Of a stretch of 64,000 nt of DNA, positions 19,222-27,907 are shown one piece after another. A program made the position numbers and the translations under genes. Each line of letters opens with the position of its first letter. Positions within the stretch are counted from its first letter, which is position 1. The stretch is from Vibrio owensii CAIM 1854 = LMG 25443. GTDB lineage: Bacteria; Pseudomonadota; Gammaproteobacteria; Enterobacterales; Vibrionaceae. Under the pieces are notes generated by a model. The model searched no databases, was not told where the DNA came from, and saw only the letters and a program-made list of their open reading frames with translations. The stretch covers positions 60,015-124,014 of the forward strand of contig NZ_JPRD01000057.1 of NCBI RefSeq assembly GCF_000817815.1, read 5' to 3'.

Positions 19222-19671
19222 TTATGCTTCTTGATAGTAACCAGGAACGCGGAACCAACGGCGGCACTGATCGAGGAAGTAACCGTAAAGTACACCCATA
19301 CCACAAGACACAACTGCGTTACTCGCTACTGCCGTGATGATTTGGTCAGTAGACGCGCCTACAGCTAACAAAATGCCCGCGTAGACTGGAGATTGGAACA
19401 ATACGTACGCCACCAAGTCAGACACGTTCTTCATAAACGAAGAAGGTGACAGTTTGTTACCTTGGCGCAATACCCAATCACGGAACATACCGTAAGGCCA
19501 TGCAATCGCGATGTTTACCGGGATAGACAACGTGCGTGATGCTAAAGACTGCTCAAACGTCATACCCGAAATCAAGATCTCGATAATCATCCCTGTGATA
19601 AAACAAAAAACCACCATAGCAAAGGTATCCGCTGCGGCATTGCGAATACAAAATGGTCCACGAGACTTCAT
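19222..19671 (-). CDS. alaE: L-alanine exporter AlaE
   Basis: 149 residues with four hydrophobic helices. Strong similarity from memory to E. coli AlaE (formerly YgaW, 149 residues): the stretches ADTFAMVV, SGMTFEQS, IPVNIAIAWPYGM, AYVLFQSPVY and YGYFLDQCRR match family-conserved blocks. It exports L-alanine across the inner membrane to relieve intracellular build-up, for example from Ala-Ala peptides. Monocistronic by position, between the tRNA-Ser promoter and a long intergenic region. The ATG at 19671 is the natural start and gives the family length. Confidence 0.95.
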   Translation of the reverse strand: MKSRGPFCIRNAAADTFAMVVFCFITGMIIEILISGMTFEQSLASRTLSIPVNIAIAWPYGMFRDWVLRQGNKLSPSSFMKNVSDLVAYVLFQSPVYAGILLAVGASTDQIITAVASNAVVSCGMGVLYGYFLDQCRRWFRVPGYYQEA

Positions 19672-19942
19672 TTACAACCTCTAAAATCAAATACCAATAA
19701 AAACGACATCTATAAAATCATTTACTGCATTTAAAACCACATAGCAGTCAATGGCGCTATTAGACCATAAGATTTTCAGTTTATGATTCCGTTATTAATT
19801 ATCAGTTGTAAATTAATAACCAACTTTAAGGTTAAAAGTAGCAGCTTTCACCAGAATCAGTAAAAACCGCCTTGAATTGACCTAAAATGAAGTTTAAAAA
19901 CGTAATTTATTTACCAACAAACGACTTAGCTCGCGCAAAAAC

Positions 19943-19967
19943 ACAAAAAACCAGAGGAATATCTGGT
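19943..19967 (-). terminator. rho-independent terminator, minus strand
   Basis: Six-base stem ACCAGA / TCTGGT with a 6-base loop, followed on the minus strand by TTTTTTGTGTTTTT. It would terminate transcripts coming from the hybrid kinase gene. Confidence 0.6.
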
Positions 19968-20061
19968 AAGTGAATTTCAAAAAGATCAGCTTATGCTACT
20001 TGGGAGAGTAAATTCAGAGTAAACGCGAAGTTTGTAAAGTTGGGAAGATGGAAAGAAGCCA

Positions 20062-20093
20062 AAAGTAGTGCAGACAAACGCCCGCACCACTTT
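20062..20093 (-). terminator. hairpin 16 bases after the kinase stop
   Basis: Imperfect inverted repeat of about 12 bases per arm (AAAGTGGTGCGG / CTGCACTACTTT on the minus strand) closely following the kinase stop codon. Its trailing T-run is short, so it may be a weak terminator or an mRNA-stabilising stem. Confidence 0.45.
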
Positions 20094-20108
20094 GTCGAAA
20101 TGAATAGA

Positions 20109-22529
20109 CTATTGATCAGCGAGCAGCATAGTCAGTTTGTCGATATCTTCTTGTTCAGGAGCGAGCGCTTTACTTAAATAACCCTCGATACGCTGGATAA
20201 CCTTGTTTAGCTCGTCTGAGACAGTTGGCTGTACACTCTCAAAAATATGAGAGAGCGTTGACATTGCCTGTTCCAAATTGTCGTCATCTAGCGCCATATA
20301 GAAGTTCAGCAGTAGTGCCTCTGCATTTTGTGGTTTAGGCTGCTCGTCACTCTTTTTATCTTGATACTGATAAAGCAATGAAGCGTGTCGGTACAAGGCA
20401 TCATCAAGCTCAGATTCAACAATAGGTTTGGCAATAATATGGTTGGCACCCACGTCAAGCATGCGCTCTTGTGTCTCTTTGAATACATCGGCAGTACAAC
20501 CAAAGATCAGCACAGAACTTGCCGGCGTATCCATAGAGCGAATGACGGCAATGGCACCCACTCCATCGAGCACTGGCATGTGGTTATCCATTAAGACCAA
20601 ATCGAACTCTTGCTTTGTTACCTGTTCCACCGCTTGCTGCCCGTTCTCAACACAAACACACACAAAACCTTTCGACCGTAAGAAGGTCTCCATAATAATG
20701 GTGTTGGTGCGGTTATCTTCTACGATAAGCGCGCGTAATCCTTGGCAATCAAGCTTATGTGTATTGGTTGATTCCAAGATACCCGCTTCACACGGATTGA
20801 GTTCCAGTTCAACAACAAACTTGGTGCCAATGCACTCTTGGCTTTGTACTGTAATGCCTCCGCCCATATGTTCAGAAATTTGCTTCACAATCGCAAGCCC
20901 CAAACCTGTGCCGCCAAAACGTCGAGTCGTAGAAGACTCTGCTTGTTCAAACGGTCTGAAAATGCGCTTTTGCGCGTCTGGATTGATGCCGATACCGGTA
21001 TCTTTCACACTGATGGTCAGCTTGGTTTTGTCTTTGTGTACATGCTCTGCCAACTCGACTTCGACAAAGCCTCGGTCTGTGAATTTCACAGCGTTGTTGA
21101 GCAAGTTAAATAACACTTGTCGCAAACGTGCTTTGTCATTGTTGTACCAACGACCTTCAGGCACATTCGAAATTATGCGGAATTGCAGACCTTTTTCAGC
21201 ACATAAGGTGTGATAAACACTGTTGATACTGCCGAGGATCGATTCAATTGGGAAAGGCGTGTTATCCAGCTCAATGTGCCCCTGCTCGATCTTCGAATAA
21301 TCAAGGATCTCATTGAGCAACGTCATCATATGGTCGCCTGAATCATACAAGGTGTTGAGATGCTTTCTTTGTTCATCCGTCAGTTGGGTCTTCAACAAGA
21401 TTTGGGCGGTTCCCAGCACACCATTCATCGGTGTTCGAATTTCATGAGACAAAGTTGCTAGGAAAGCCGTTTTCGCATTGGTGGACGCTTGGGCTTTTAC
21501 TCTCTCACGCTCAAGGTAAATGGTTTTCTCGTTGAACTTGGTGATCAGGTGGCCAATCTCGTCTTCACTGTCATAGGCAATATCGATGATGCCACCAGTT
21601 TTGGAGTCATCCACTTTCTGAGCGATACGTACGATGGGCTCAACGATGTATCGGTTTAACAGGTAGTAACCCACCAGCACACACAGAAGCAAAAATGGGA
21701 TGATGCCGGTCTCGACACTCATTACCTGATTAAAGACTTGGTCAGATACTTTGACTTTCGCGTTGACCACGTCCATGCGCCAATCAAAACCACCAAAGCC
21801 TAACTGGCTAATGTATATGTCTTTGGTGAGTTGGAAGTTGTGCTCAATAACAACTTGGTCATCAGCATCACGAATCACAACGCCCAATGAGTATTGGTTA
21901 GTATGCTCACGAATGAACTGGAATAAGGCCTCTAAAGATAAGTCTACGGTTGCGACGCCAGCAAAAACGCCATCTTTATAGTAAGGCGCTGAAGCGGTGA
22001 TCATCTGTACCTGAGTGAAGGTATCGATATACACGCCAGACCAACTGACTGATCCTGCGGGCTGGTTTACTACAGATTGGTACCAAGGCTCATTGTCGTA
22101 GCCACCGGATTCTGGGTTATTGTAAGAGTGAATTTGGTCAAGACTGCCGTTTTCATTCTTATTGAAAAACAAGCTCGTGTATTGCCAGCGTTCATCTTTA
22201 AGTATCGGTTTTGGCCATAAACCACCACTCACAATGATGTCGTCACTGACTGCGAGTAATTGTGGGATGGTATCTTGAAGTGAAATACTTGGCGTTGGTG
22301 TCTGCCCTAACCCCACTAAGCTATTCAAGAGTCCAACCGAACTCGTCAGAGGCCCTTCTATCTGTGAGGCAAGCAATTGGGTACGCAGATCCAGATTACG
22401 TTCGAGTTTTTCACGCACTGGAGGCTCAACCACAAGGTACACAACAGAACCAATGGTCGCGATGAAAAAGCACAAATAAAGCGTTAGGGCGAGAATGCTT
22501 TTTTTTCTGAGTGACGAACGAATTTCCAT
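20109..22529 (-). CDS. Cache-domain hybrid sensor histidine kinase with receiver domain
   Basis: 806 residues from the ATG at 22529. A membrane helix (about 13-35), a periplasmic double-Cache-like sensor (about 45-265), a second helix (about 275-292), a HAMP-like linker, a HisKA box with the phosphorylated His at about 362 (LSHEIRTPMNG), a HATPase domain with N (about 470-485), DTGIG and GGTGLGLAI boxes, and a receiver domain with acceptor Asp at about 648 (LVLMDNHMP). The remaining C-terminus is helical and acidic, but no histidine phosphotransfer motif was recognised. It should sense a periplasmic small molecule and relay phosphate to an unlinked partner; no response regulator is adjacent. 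The start is uncertain: no clear ribosome site precedes 22529, and an in-frame TTG at 22592 would overlap the divergent gene. Confidence 0.88.
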   Translation of the reverse strand: MEIRSSLRKKSILALTLYLCFFIATIGSVVYLVVEPPVREKLERNLDLRTQLLASQIEGPLTSSVGLLNSLVGLGQTPTPSISLQDTIPQLLAVSDDIIVSGGLWPKPILKDERWQYTSLFFNKNENGSLDQIHSYNNPESGGYDNEPWYQSVVNQPAGSVSWSGVYIDTFTQVQMITASAPYYKDGVFAGVATVDLSLEALFQFIREHTNQYSLGVVIRDADDQVVIEHNFQLTKDIYISQLGFGGFDWRMDVVNAKVKVSDQVFNQVMSVETGIIPFLLLCVLVGYYLLNRYIVEPIVRIAQKVDDSKTGGIIDIAYDSEDEIGHLITKFNEKTIYLERERVKAQASTNAKTAFLATLSHEIRTPMNGVLGTAQILLKTQLTDEQRKHLNTLYDSGDHMMTLLNEILDYSKIEQGHIELDNTPFPIESILGSINSVYHTLCAEKGLQFRIISNVPEGRWYNNDKARLRQVLFNLLNNAVKFTDRGFVEVELAEHVHKDKTKLTISVKDTGIGINPDAQKRIFRPFEQAESSTTRRFGGTGLGLAIVKQISEHMGGGITVQSQECIGTKFVVELELNPCEAGILESTNTHKLDCQGLRALIVEDNRTNTIIMETFLRSKGFVCVCVENGQQAVEQVTKQEFDLVLMDNHMPVLDGVGAIAVIRSMDTPASSVLIFGCTADVFKETQERMLDVGANHIIAKPIVESELDDALYRHASLLYQYQDKKSDEQPKPQNAEALLLNFYMALDDDNLEQAMSTLSHIFESVQPTVSDELNKVIQRIEGYLSKALAPEQEDIDKLTMLLADQ

Positions 22530-22582
22530 AGATGTAGACGAATCATTCCCTAATATCGATTTATCAATAATTGATTGGTAAT

Positions 22583-23194
22583 ATGAGCGCAACCAACCAG
22601 CCCATTAACAAATGGTATTCTATTTTGAAACTACAAGACATCCTTTCTCTTCCAGAACTTGATGGAAAACTACTAAACCTAGCGAAAACTCAAGGCTTTG
22701 TAACGTCTATGGCGTGTGCGCCAAACGTGTTGAATCCTCAAGAGTGGCTGCCATTCCTATGGGGCGGTGAAGAAACTGCACCTTTCTCTGATGGTGAGCA
22801 ACTAGAACAGTACATTGATGAAATCGTTCAAATGTGGAACCAAACTCGCCCAGCACTTCTAGAAGGTGCGTGGCAATGGCCTGAAGGTTGCGAGCTAGAT
22901 GATCAAGATATCGTGTCAGCAAACACTCGCGATTTCTGTGAAGGTGTACTTCAAGGCTGGCAAATTACTCGTGATGATTGGGAAAACTTAATGCCAGCAG
23001 ATAGCGAAGACAGTGCTCTTCTAGGTGGTGTTCTGCTTTCTCTCACCATGCTTTACGATCCAGAAACGACTATCGCAACACTTGCAGAACAAGGTATGGA
23101 AGGTCTTGAGCAGTTTGAAGAAATCTTCAATGCGATGCCAATGATGCTTGGCGGCCTGACTCAACGCGGTGTTATGCTAGCAGAAGAAGAGTAA
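22583..23194 (+). CDS. UPF0149 (YecA/YgfB-type) family protein
   Basis: 203 residues, all helical and acidic, with family-like stretches MACAPNVLNPQEWLPFLWG, FCEGVLQGW and GGVLLSLTMLYDP. It lacks the C-terminal SEC-C zinc motif found in E. coli YecA, so it is closer in architecture to YgfB. YgfB-type proteins have been linked to regulation in other bacteria, but the function here is unknown. Divergent from the kinase gene with only about 50 bases between the two starts, so the two may share a promoter region. The ATG at 22583 is chosen over a TTG four codons upstream. Confidence 0.85.
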   Translation: MSATNQPINKWYSILKLQDILSLPELDGKLLNLAKTQGFVTSMACAPNVLNPQEWLPFLWGGEETAPFSDGEQLEQYIDEIVQMWNQTRPALLEGAWQWPEGCELDDQDIVSANTRDFCEGVLQGWQITRDDWENLMPADSEDSALLGGVLLSLTMLYDPETTIATLAEQGMEGLEQFEEIFNAMPMMLGGLTQRGVMLAEEE

Positions 23195-23229
23195 ACGCTC
23201 TGCTCAGCTAAAACAGACGACATATTCTG

Positions 23230-23259
23230 AAAAAGCTCTCCACACCGGAGAGCTTTTTT
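23230..23259. terminator. bidirectional terminator
   Basis: AAAAAGCTCTC / GAGAGCTTTTTT inverted repeat with a short loop, located between the convergent UPF0149 gene and the ligase gene. Suitable for both strands. Confidence 0.85.
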
Positions 23260-23261
23260 GA

Positions 23262-24428
23262 TCAATCAAGAATAACGTGAGGAATATAGCGCGCCATATC
23301 TTGAGTAACTAAACTGCTGTCTTCTCGAATCGAAATCCCCGCAGCTTTGTCATTCACGAGCCAACTGCCAATGAGCGTATGGCTTTGGCCAAACTTGGGT
23401 AGCGGATGATATTGCTGAACGATGTTTTGACTCGATTCGTACGGCCCAGGAGTTTTCACCAAACGCTGTCCATTTTTGACGATCTCTATGTTCGCGCCTT
23501 CGCGAGAAAACAGCGGCTTAATGACATAGTCTTTCAAACGGCTCGCTTTTGGATCGTTGGCAAAATATGCAGGCAGGAGATTAGGATGATTTGGAAAACG
23601 CTCCCAAAGCAACGGCAACAAGGCTTTATTGGAAAGAATCGACTTCCACATCGGCTCTAACCAGTTTACGCTGGATGTTGCTAAATACTGGCTGTATTCT
23701 TCTTCGAACATAAATTCCCAAGGATAGAGTTTAAACATCCAGCGAATCGCTCGGTCATCAGCATCCACAAACTGTCCGTCTTCTGTTACGCCAATGTCTT
23801 CAACAAAAACAAATGCGGTTGCTAGCCCTGCTTCACGAGCGCAATCTTCTAGATATTGCACTATGCCTTTGTCTTCTTCGGTGTATTTACAACAACTAAA
23901 GTGCAGCGTTTGTCCCGGTTGCAGTTTGGCAATGTCAGCGAAGCGCTCAATAAGGAAATCTTGCAGAATATTAAACTGATCCGCACTTTGGTGGATACGG
24001 CCTTTGTTGACGATATCTTCTAGCCACACCCACTGCCAAAAGCCAGTCTCAAACAGCGACGTTGGCGTATCTGCGTTGTTTTCTAATAACTTTGCAGGGG
24101 AGGAACCGTTGTACGCAAAGTCCATTCTCGAATAGAGAGAAGGTTCTCTTCGCTGCCAAGAAGAAGCAACTTGTGACCACATGGCTTCAGGAATGGCGCA
24201 TTGAGTCAGTAATCGCTCACTTCTGACCACTTGATCCACGATTTCAAGGCACATTTGATGAAGCTCCTCTGTTGGCGCTTCAATATCTTGCTCTATTTGC
24301 GAAAGGGAAAACTGATAGTAAGCACTCTCATCCCAGTACGGTTGGTCATACATTGAATGAAAGCCAAAACCAAACTGGCGTGCCAATTCACGCCAGTTTT
24401 CTCTTTCTTGTATTTCTCGTCGAAACAT
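23262..24428 (-). CDS. glutathionylspermidine synthase-like ATP-grasp ligase (YgiC/YjfC family)
   Basis: 388 residues, the length of stand-alone YgiC/YjfC proteins. It corresponds to the synthetase half of E. coli Gss and lacks the amidase half. Family metal/ATP-binding residues appear conserved around DFAYNG and KLLENNADTPTSLFE (D103, E116, N118), and later blocks include WMFKLYPWEFM and VIKPLFSREGANIEI. The reaction is expected to be ATP-dependent amide bond formation between a carboxylate and an amine; the true substrates of YgiC/YjfC are not established to my knowledge. Last gene of a minus-strand operon after a DUF1190 gene, the same pairing as ygiB-ygiC and yjfM-yjfC in E. coli. Confidence 0.9.
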   Translation of the reverse strand: MFRREIQERENWRELARQFGFGFHSMYDQPYWDESAYYQFSLSQIEQDIEAPTEELHQMCLEIVDQVVRSERLLTQCAIPEAMWSQVASSWQRREPSLYSRMDFAYNGSSPAKLLENNADTPTSLFETGFWQWVWLEDIVNKGRIHQSADQFNILQDFLIERFADIAKLQPGQTLHFSCCKYTEEDKGIVQYLEDCAREAGLATAFVFVEDIGVTEDGQFVDADDRAIRWMFKLYPWEFMFEEEYSQYLATSSVNWLEPMWKSILSNKALLPLLWERFPNHPNLLPAYFANDPKASRLKDYVIKPLFSREGANIEIVKNGQRLVKTPGPYESSQNIVQQYHPLPKFGQSHTLIGSWLVNDKAAGISIREDSSLVTQDMARYIPHVILD

Positions 24429-24433
24429 CGTTG

Positions 24434-25003
24434 TTAAGCGCCACGGCTCACTGATACCGCTTTGCCAAATCCGCCTCGGGACATGGCACGGCCAATCGTA
24501 CCGCCGCCTCGCTTGTTTAGGTTACTTGTCGCGACTTTGGTGGATTGATTACGGTAAGAACCGTAGAACTGCCCTGCACCGTTGTAATACTTAGACTTGT
24601 AGCGATACATCGGCTCTGAGTAATAGCTTTTGTTGTATCCACTCAAACCACTCACTGCGCGGCTGAAAAAGTAGCCCCCCACAAACGGTACGTAAGAACG
24701 GTGGCGTGAGCTGTAATAACAATCGTCTTCGTAGAAATCGTCTTCACATTCGAACTCATTGTTGTAGCGCGGTGCGTTTTCTTCCGCTCTCGCCATTGCT
24801 TCTTGGTAAGCGATTTCACATTGTTCGCTGAACTCTGGCGCGTCCGATTTACATTCATCCGCATCGGCATAGATATAGCCTTCGGTTTTCGACTCATGCG
24901 TTGCCAGAAAAAAGATGCCACCAAAAGCGACGAATGGAATGATTCGTCCGACTTTAAAGCTTTTGTCCATTGAAGAACGTTTGACGTTAGAACTGCGTTT
25001 CAT
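24434..25003 (-). CDS. DUF1190 (YgiB/YjfM-like) membrane-anchored protein
   Basis: 189 residues. A basic N-terminus is followed by one hydrophobic segment (about 16-33), then an acidic, Cys-containing extracytoplasmic region (ADADECKSDAPEFSEQCEIAYQ is typical of the family), then a Tyr/Gly/Arg-rich C-terminal tail ending in repeated GG/RG motifs. The function is unknown. Its invariant neighbour is the YgiC-type ligase, which starts 5 bases after this stop, so the tail could be a substrate or scaffold for that ligase; this is inference. The start at 25003 has AGGAG directly upstream. Confidence 0.87.
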   Translation of the reverse strand: MKRSSNVKRSSMDKSFKVGRIIPFVAFGGIFFLATHESKTEGYIYADADECKSDAPEFSEQCEIAYQEAMARAEENAPRYNNEFECEDDFYEDDCYYSSRHRSYVPFVGGYFFSRAVSGLSGYNKSYYSEPMYRYKSKYYNGAGQFYGSYRNQSTKVATSNLNKRGGGTIGRAMSRGGFGKAVSVSRGA

Positions 25004-25011
25004 CGCTCCTC

Positions 25012-25428
25012 CTAATACGTCATACAAGCCGCGTTCAGCACGCCGACAGATACCGAAACAGCAGCCAGAACAATGCCCGCTGGTACTTCATCGTTCTCAA
25101 TACGCTCTGAGACTTTTGGCAAAAGAATGAAGCGCACGATACCGAATGCGATGATCTGCGCGAGCATGGCTACTACGCCCCATACCATGAAGTCGACGAT
25201 GTTGACTGAGTTAGTCGCAGCACCTGCAATCGCAAGACAGTAGCCTAGAAAAGCACCGCTTAATGCAACGGCAGCGGCAGTGTTCTTTTCTTCTTTGATC
25301 AAATGCCATTCATCGTATGGTGTCAGTTTGACGTAGATGAATTTGAACGCCAGTACGAAAATAATCGACACCGAAAAATAGAGAAGAAAGTTAGGGAAAC
25401 CTGCCAACAGGTCGGCAATCATATGCAT
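25012..25428 (-). CDS. DUF350 (YjfL-like) integral membrane protein
   Basis: 139 residues with four predicted helices (about 10-30, 48-68, 75-97, 115-138). The DUF350 pattern is visible: AVALSGAFLGYCLAIAGA and a second half with the similar composition AGIVLAAVSVSVGVLNAA, suggesting an internal duplication. The start codon overlaps the stop of the K+ channel gene (TAATG), so the two are translationally coupled. In E. coli yjfL lies with yjfM and yjfC. The role is unknown; a channel or transport accessory is the usual guess. Confidence 0.87.
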   Translation of the reverse strand: MHMIADLLAGFPNFLLYFSVSIIFVLAFKFIYVKLTPYDEWHLIKEEKNTAAAVALSGAFLGYCLAIAGAATNSVNIVDFMVWGVVAMLAQIIAFGIVRFILLPKVSERIENDEVPAGIVLAAVSVSVGVLNAACMTY

Positions 25429-26471
25429 TATTTGTCCTTGTTCATGTCTGTCCAAGCGAAATCATCAATTCGCTCGTCGGCAATATAAAACAGTTTGGTG
25501 TTTGGCGGCACTTGAGCGCTAAGTTCAGGGTTGAGCTCAATACCACTGCCAAGATCGAAGGCGATCAACGTCGCTTGATGATGCTTCTTAATAAAACCAA
25601 AGATCGTTTCAACATTCGTGGTTGGTTGATCGTCAGGGTAAATCACAGAGTACTGAGTCATACCGCGTGTCGAAGCGAGTAACTCTTGGTGCAATGCACT
25701 GGAACCCGGATCCACTGCCGCTTTAGCAAGCATCTCTGCACCGACTGCAGGAATACACTCTGCTTTAGGACAATGCTGACTAAGTAAGCGACCCAAAGCA
25801 TCATCTTTAAAATAGGCAAGTAAGTGTGCATCAGGATTCACAGAGGCACAATACAAGGCGGCTGAGAGCGTAATATCATCGGTGAGATTATCAACAATGA
25901 TACAGTTGGCTCCGATGATATTGGCATTCTTCATCTCTTGCGCGTCGGTGTAACTGTTCACCTTGATAAAACCAATCTCACCCGGTAGTGGGTTTTCAAT
26001 GTCTGAACGACTACACAAAACGATTGAACGTTTGCCGTGTTCTTCATGTTGCAACATACGGATCAGATGCATGGTACGTGCGCCATTCCAACCCAGTAAT
26101 ACGATATGGTTTTCCACTCTTACTCTCCGTTTCCCTAGTATGCCTGCTCGCCAATAATCAATAGCACCGCCCGCCACTCGTCCCAAAATGGCTGCAAATA
26201 AACTCAAACCACCCGGGATAATAAACAACACCACAATCCACTTACCCATATCACTTGAGGGTGATAAGTCGCCATAACCAACCGTTGAAGCAGTCACCAT
26301 GAGGTAGTAAATGAAGTTAGAGAAGTTATCAGTCAGAGCATGCTCTCCGGCGAGAGTCAGCAACGACCATGAGATGGCAATGTATGCGCCACTAATGACG
26401 AGTAGGTTTCGGTTGCTCAATTTAAAAAGGTGAGCACTAAACCACTTTTTCAGTACTAGCCATACAGCCAT
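25428..26471 (-). CDS. two-helix potassium channel with RCK/TrkA-N domain
   Basis: 347 residues. The pore module has two membrane helices flanking a pore loop with the K+ selectivity filter TVGYGD (about residues 62-67). A cytoplasmic Rossmann-type RCK domain begins at about 120 (HIVLLGWNGA), with regions after it that look like a second RCK-like or TrkA-C-like segment. Expected to conduct K+ under ligand control in the inner membrane. First gene of the operon channel-DUF350-DUF1190-ligase, an association that suggests a role in ion balance or envelope stress. E. coli Kch is the nearest familiar analogue in architecture. Confidence 0.9.
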   Translation of the reverse strand: MAVWLVLKKWFSAHLFKLSNRNLLVISGAYIAISWSLLTLAGEHALTDNFSNFIYYLMVTASTVGYGDLSPSSDMGKWIVVLFIIPGGLSLFAAILGRVAGGAIDYWRAGILGKRRVRVENHIVLLGWNGARTMHLIRMLQHEEHGKRSIVLCSRSDIENPLPGEIGFIKVNSYTDAQEMKNANIIGANCIIVDNLTDDITLSAALYCASVNPDAHLLAYFKDDALGRLLSQHCPKAECIPAVGAEMLAKAAVDPGSSALHQELLASTRGMTQYSVIYPDDQPTTNVETIFGFIKKHHQATLIAFDLGSGIELNPELSAQVPPNTKLFYIADERIDDFAWTDMNKDK

Positions 26472-26532
26472 AAGTGTCCGATTCCTTTCTGATTGCTATA
26501 ACTAAATACTAACCTATTGATTGTAAGAAACA

Positions 26533-26562
26533 AAAAAACCAGCCATATTCGGCTGGTTTTTG
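26533..26562 (-). terminator. terminator after nadA
   Basis: Inverted repeat AAAACCAGCC / GGCTGGTTTT with a 7-base loop and flanking A and T runs, about 40 bases beyond the nadA stop. Confidence 0.85.
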
Positions 26563-26602
26563 AGATTTGTCTTAACAAACCGCAGTCTAAATAACGGAAA
26601 GA

Positions 26603-27664
26603 TTAAGCGTTACCTTTCACTTGCATGTTCAACTGCTCAGCAAAATCTAGCATGCGGTTTAGTGGGATAAGTGATTTCACACGCAGCGCTTCATCAACGA
26701 AGATTTCGTGCTCTGCACCACCTTCATTCAGTGCTTTTTCAATCGCTTTAAGACCGTTCATCGCCATCCAAGGACAGTGTGCACAGCTGCGACATGTTGC
26801 GCCTGCGCCTGCCGTTGGTGCTTCAATCAATTCTTTCTCTGGCACTAGCTGCTGCATCTTGAAGAAGATGCCTTTGTCAGTCGCAACGATCATTTGTTGA
26901 TGAGGAAGCTCTTTCGCTGCCTTAATTAGCTGACTCGTAGAACCAACCGCATCAGCTAGTTCAACCACACTCGCTGGAGACTCTGGGTGCACTAGGATTG
27001 CCGCGTCTGGGTAAACACTCTTCATCTTGCGTAGCGCATCTGCAGAGAACTCATCGTGAACCACACACTCACCTTGCCATAGCAACATGTCTGCGCCAGT
27101 TTTGTTTGCGATGTAAGAACCTAGGTGACGGTCAGGCCCCCAGATGATTGGCTTATCTTCTGCGTCTAGGTGTTCAACAATCTCTAGAGCGATGCTTGAT
27201 GTAACTACCCAATCAGCGCGCGCTTTTACCGCTGCAGATGTGTTTGCGTAAACCACAACCGTGTGGTCTGGGTGCGCATCACAGAACTCGCTGAACTTAT
27301 CCGCAGGGCAACCAAGATCAAGTGAACATTCTGCTTCTAGCGTTGGCATTAGAATGCGCTTTTCTGGTGTCAGGATCTTCGCAGACTCACCCATAAAGCG
27401 AACACCACCAATGATCAGCGTACTTGCTGGATGACGGTTACCAAACTTTGCCATTTCTAGCGAATCACCAACAAAACCGCCGGTCTCTTCAGCCAGAGCT
27501 TGGATCTCAGGATCGGTATAGTAGTGGGCGATAAGTACCGCGTCTTTTTCTTTAAGCAGCTTTTTGATTCGCTCGATGTAATCGGCTTTTTCTTCTTGGC
27601 TTAATGGGATTGGTTTTGGTGGGAATGGGTAAACTGTGTCGATTTTATCTAATATGTGGCTCAT
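26603..27664 (-). CDS. nadA: quinolinate synthase A
   Basis: 353 residues from the ATG at 27664 (E. coli NadA is 347). NadA condenses iminoaspartate with dihydroxyacetone phosphate to quinolinate, the second step of de novo NAD synthesis, using a 4Fe-4S cluster. Cysteines in ECSLDLGCP, GECVVHDEF and CRSCAHCPW include the three cluster ligands, and LIAHYYTDPEIQ near the N-terminus is a family hallmark. Flanked on both sides by terminators, so likely transcribed alone although it lies directly downstream of the tol-pal operon, as in other gammaproteobacteria. Confidence 0.97.
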   Translation of the reverse strand: MSHILDKIDTVYPFPPKPIPLSQEEKADYIERIKKLLKEKDAVLIAHYYTDPEIQALAEETGGFVGDSLEMAKFGNRHPASTLIIGGVRFMGESAKILTPEKRILMPTLEAECSLDLGCPADKFSEFCDAHPDHTVVVYANTSAAVKARADWVVTSSIALEIVEHLDAEDKPIIWGPDRHLGSYIANKTGADMLLWQGECVVHDEFSADALRKMKSVYPDAAILVHPESPASVVELADAVGSTSQLIKAAKELPHQQMIVATDKGIFFKMQQLVPEKELIEAPTAGAGATCRSCAHCPWMAMNGLKAIEKALNEGGAEHEIFVDEALRVKSLIPLNRMLDFAEQLNMQVKGNA

Positions 27665-27854
27665 TGCTCTTGCTCTACGCAACTTCCTTTAATCCGAGTA
27701 TTGTAACCTTGTTGATTTTCAAAAACCAACCCGTAACCGGAATTTATAGCAGTCTAGCCGTATATCTTTGTTGTAAGTAACAATTCTAATTGTTGTTCAT
27801 GAACATTCGTTGCATGAATCATTCTTCTTTTAAAGTCGTAAAGCCAATGCAAAG

Positions 27855-27880
27855 AAAAAGGGAACCGAGGCTCCCTTTTT
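27855..27880 (-). terminator. terminator of the tol-pal-cpoB operon
   Basis: AAAAAGGGA / TCCCTTTTT with an 8-base loop, 28 bases after the cpoB stop. Confidence 0.8.
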
Positions 27881-27907
27881 AATCATCTTGATATTGCTTA
27901 GGCGTCG

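Larger units (their letters stand above)
19672..20108. other. 437-base intergenic region upstream of alaE
   Basis: AT-rich stretch with no convincing open reading frame. It must contain the alaE promoter (minus strand) and the 3' end of the upstream kinase transcript, where two hairpins are visible (listed separately). No regulator site was recognised with confidence. The piece between the two hairpins could hold a processed 3' UTR fragment or small RNA, but nothing proves it. Confidence 0.4.

Noticed and set aside
20428..21213. 261-codon plus-strand frame inside the hybrid kinase gene
   Set aside because: Lies wholly antisense to conserved kinase and receiver motifs and has no recognisable domain.
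23262..24428. Glutathionylspermidine synthase-like gene considered a truncated Gss
   Set aside because: Length and context (next to DUF1190) match the stand-alone YgiC/YjfC family, which naturally lacks the amidase domain.
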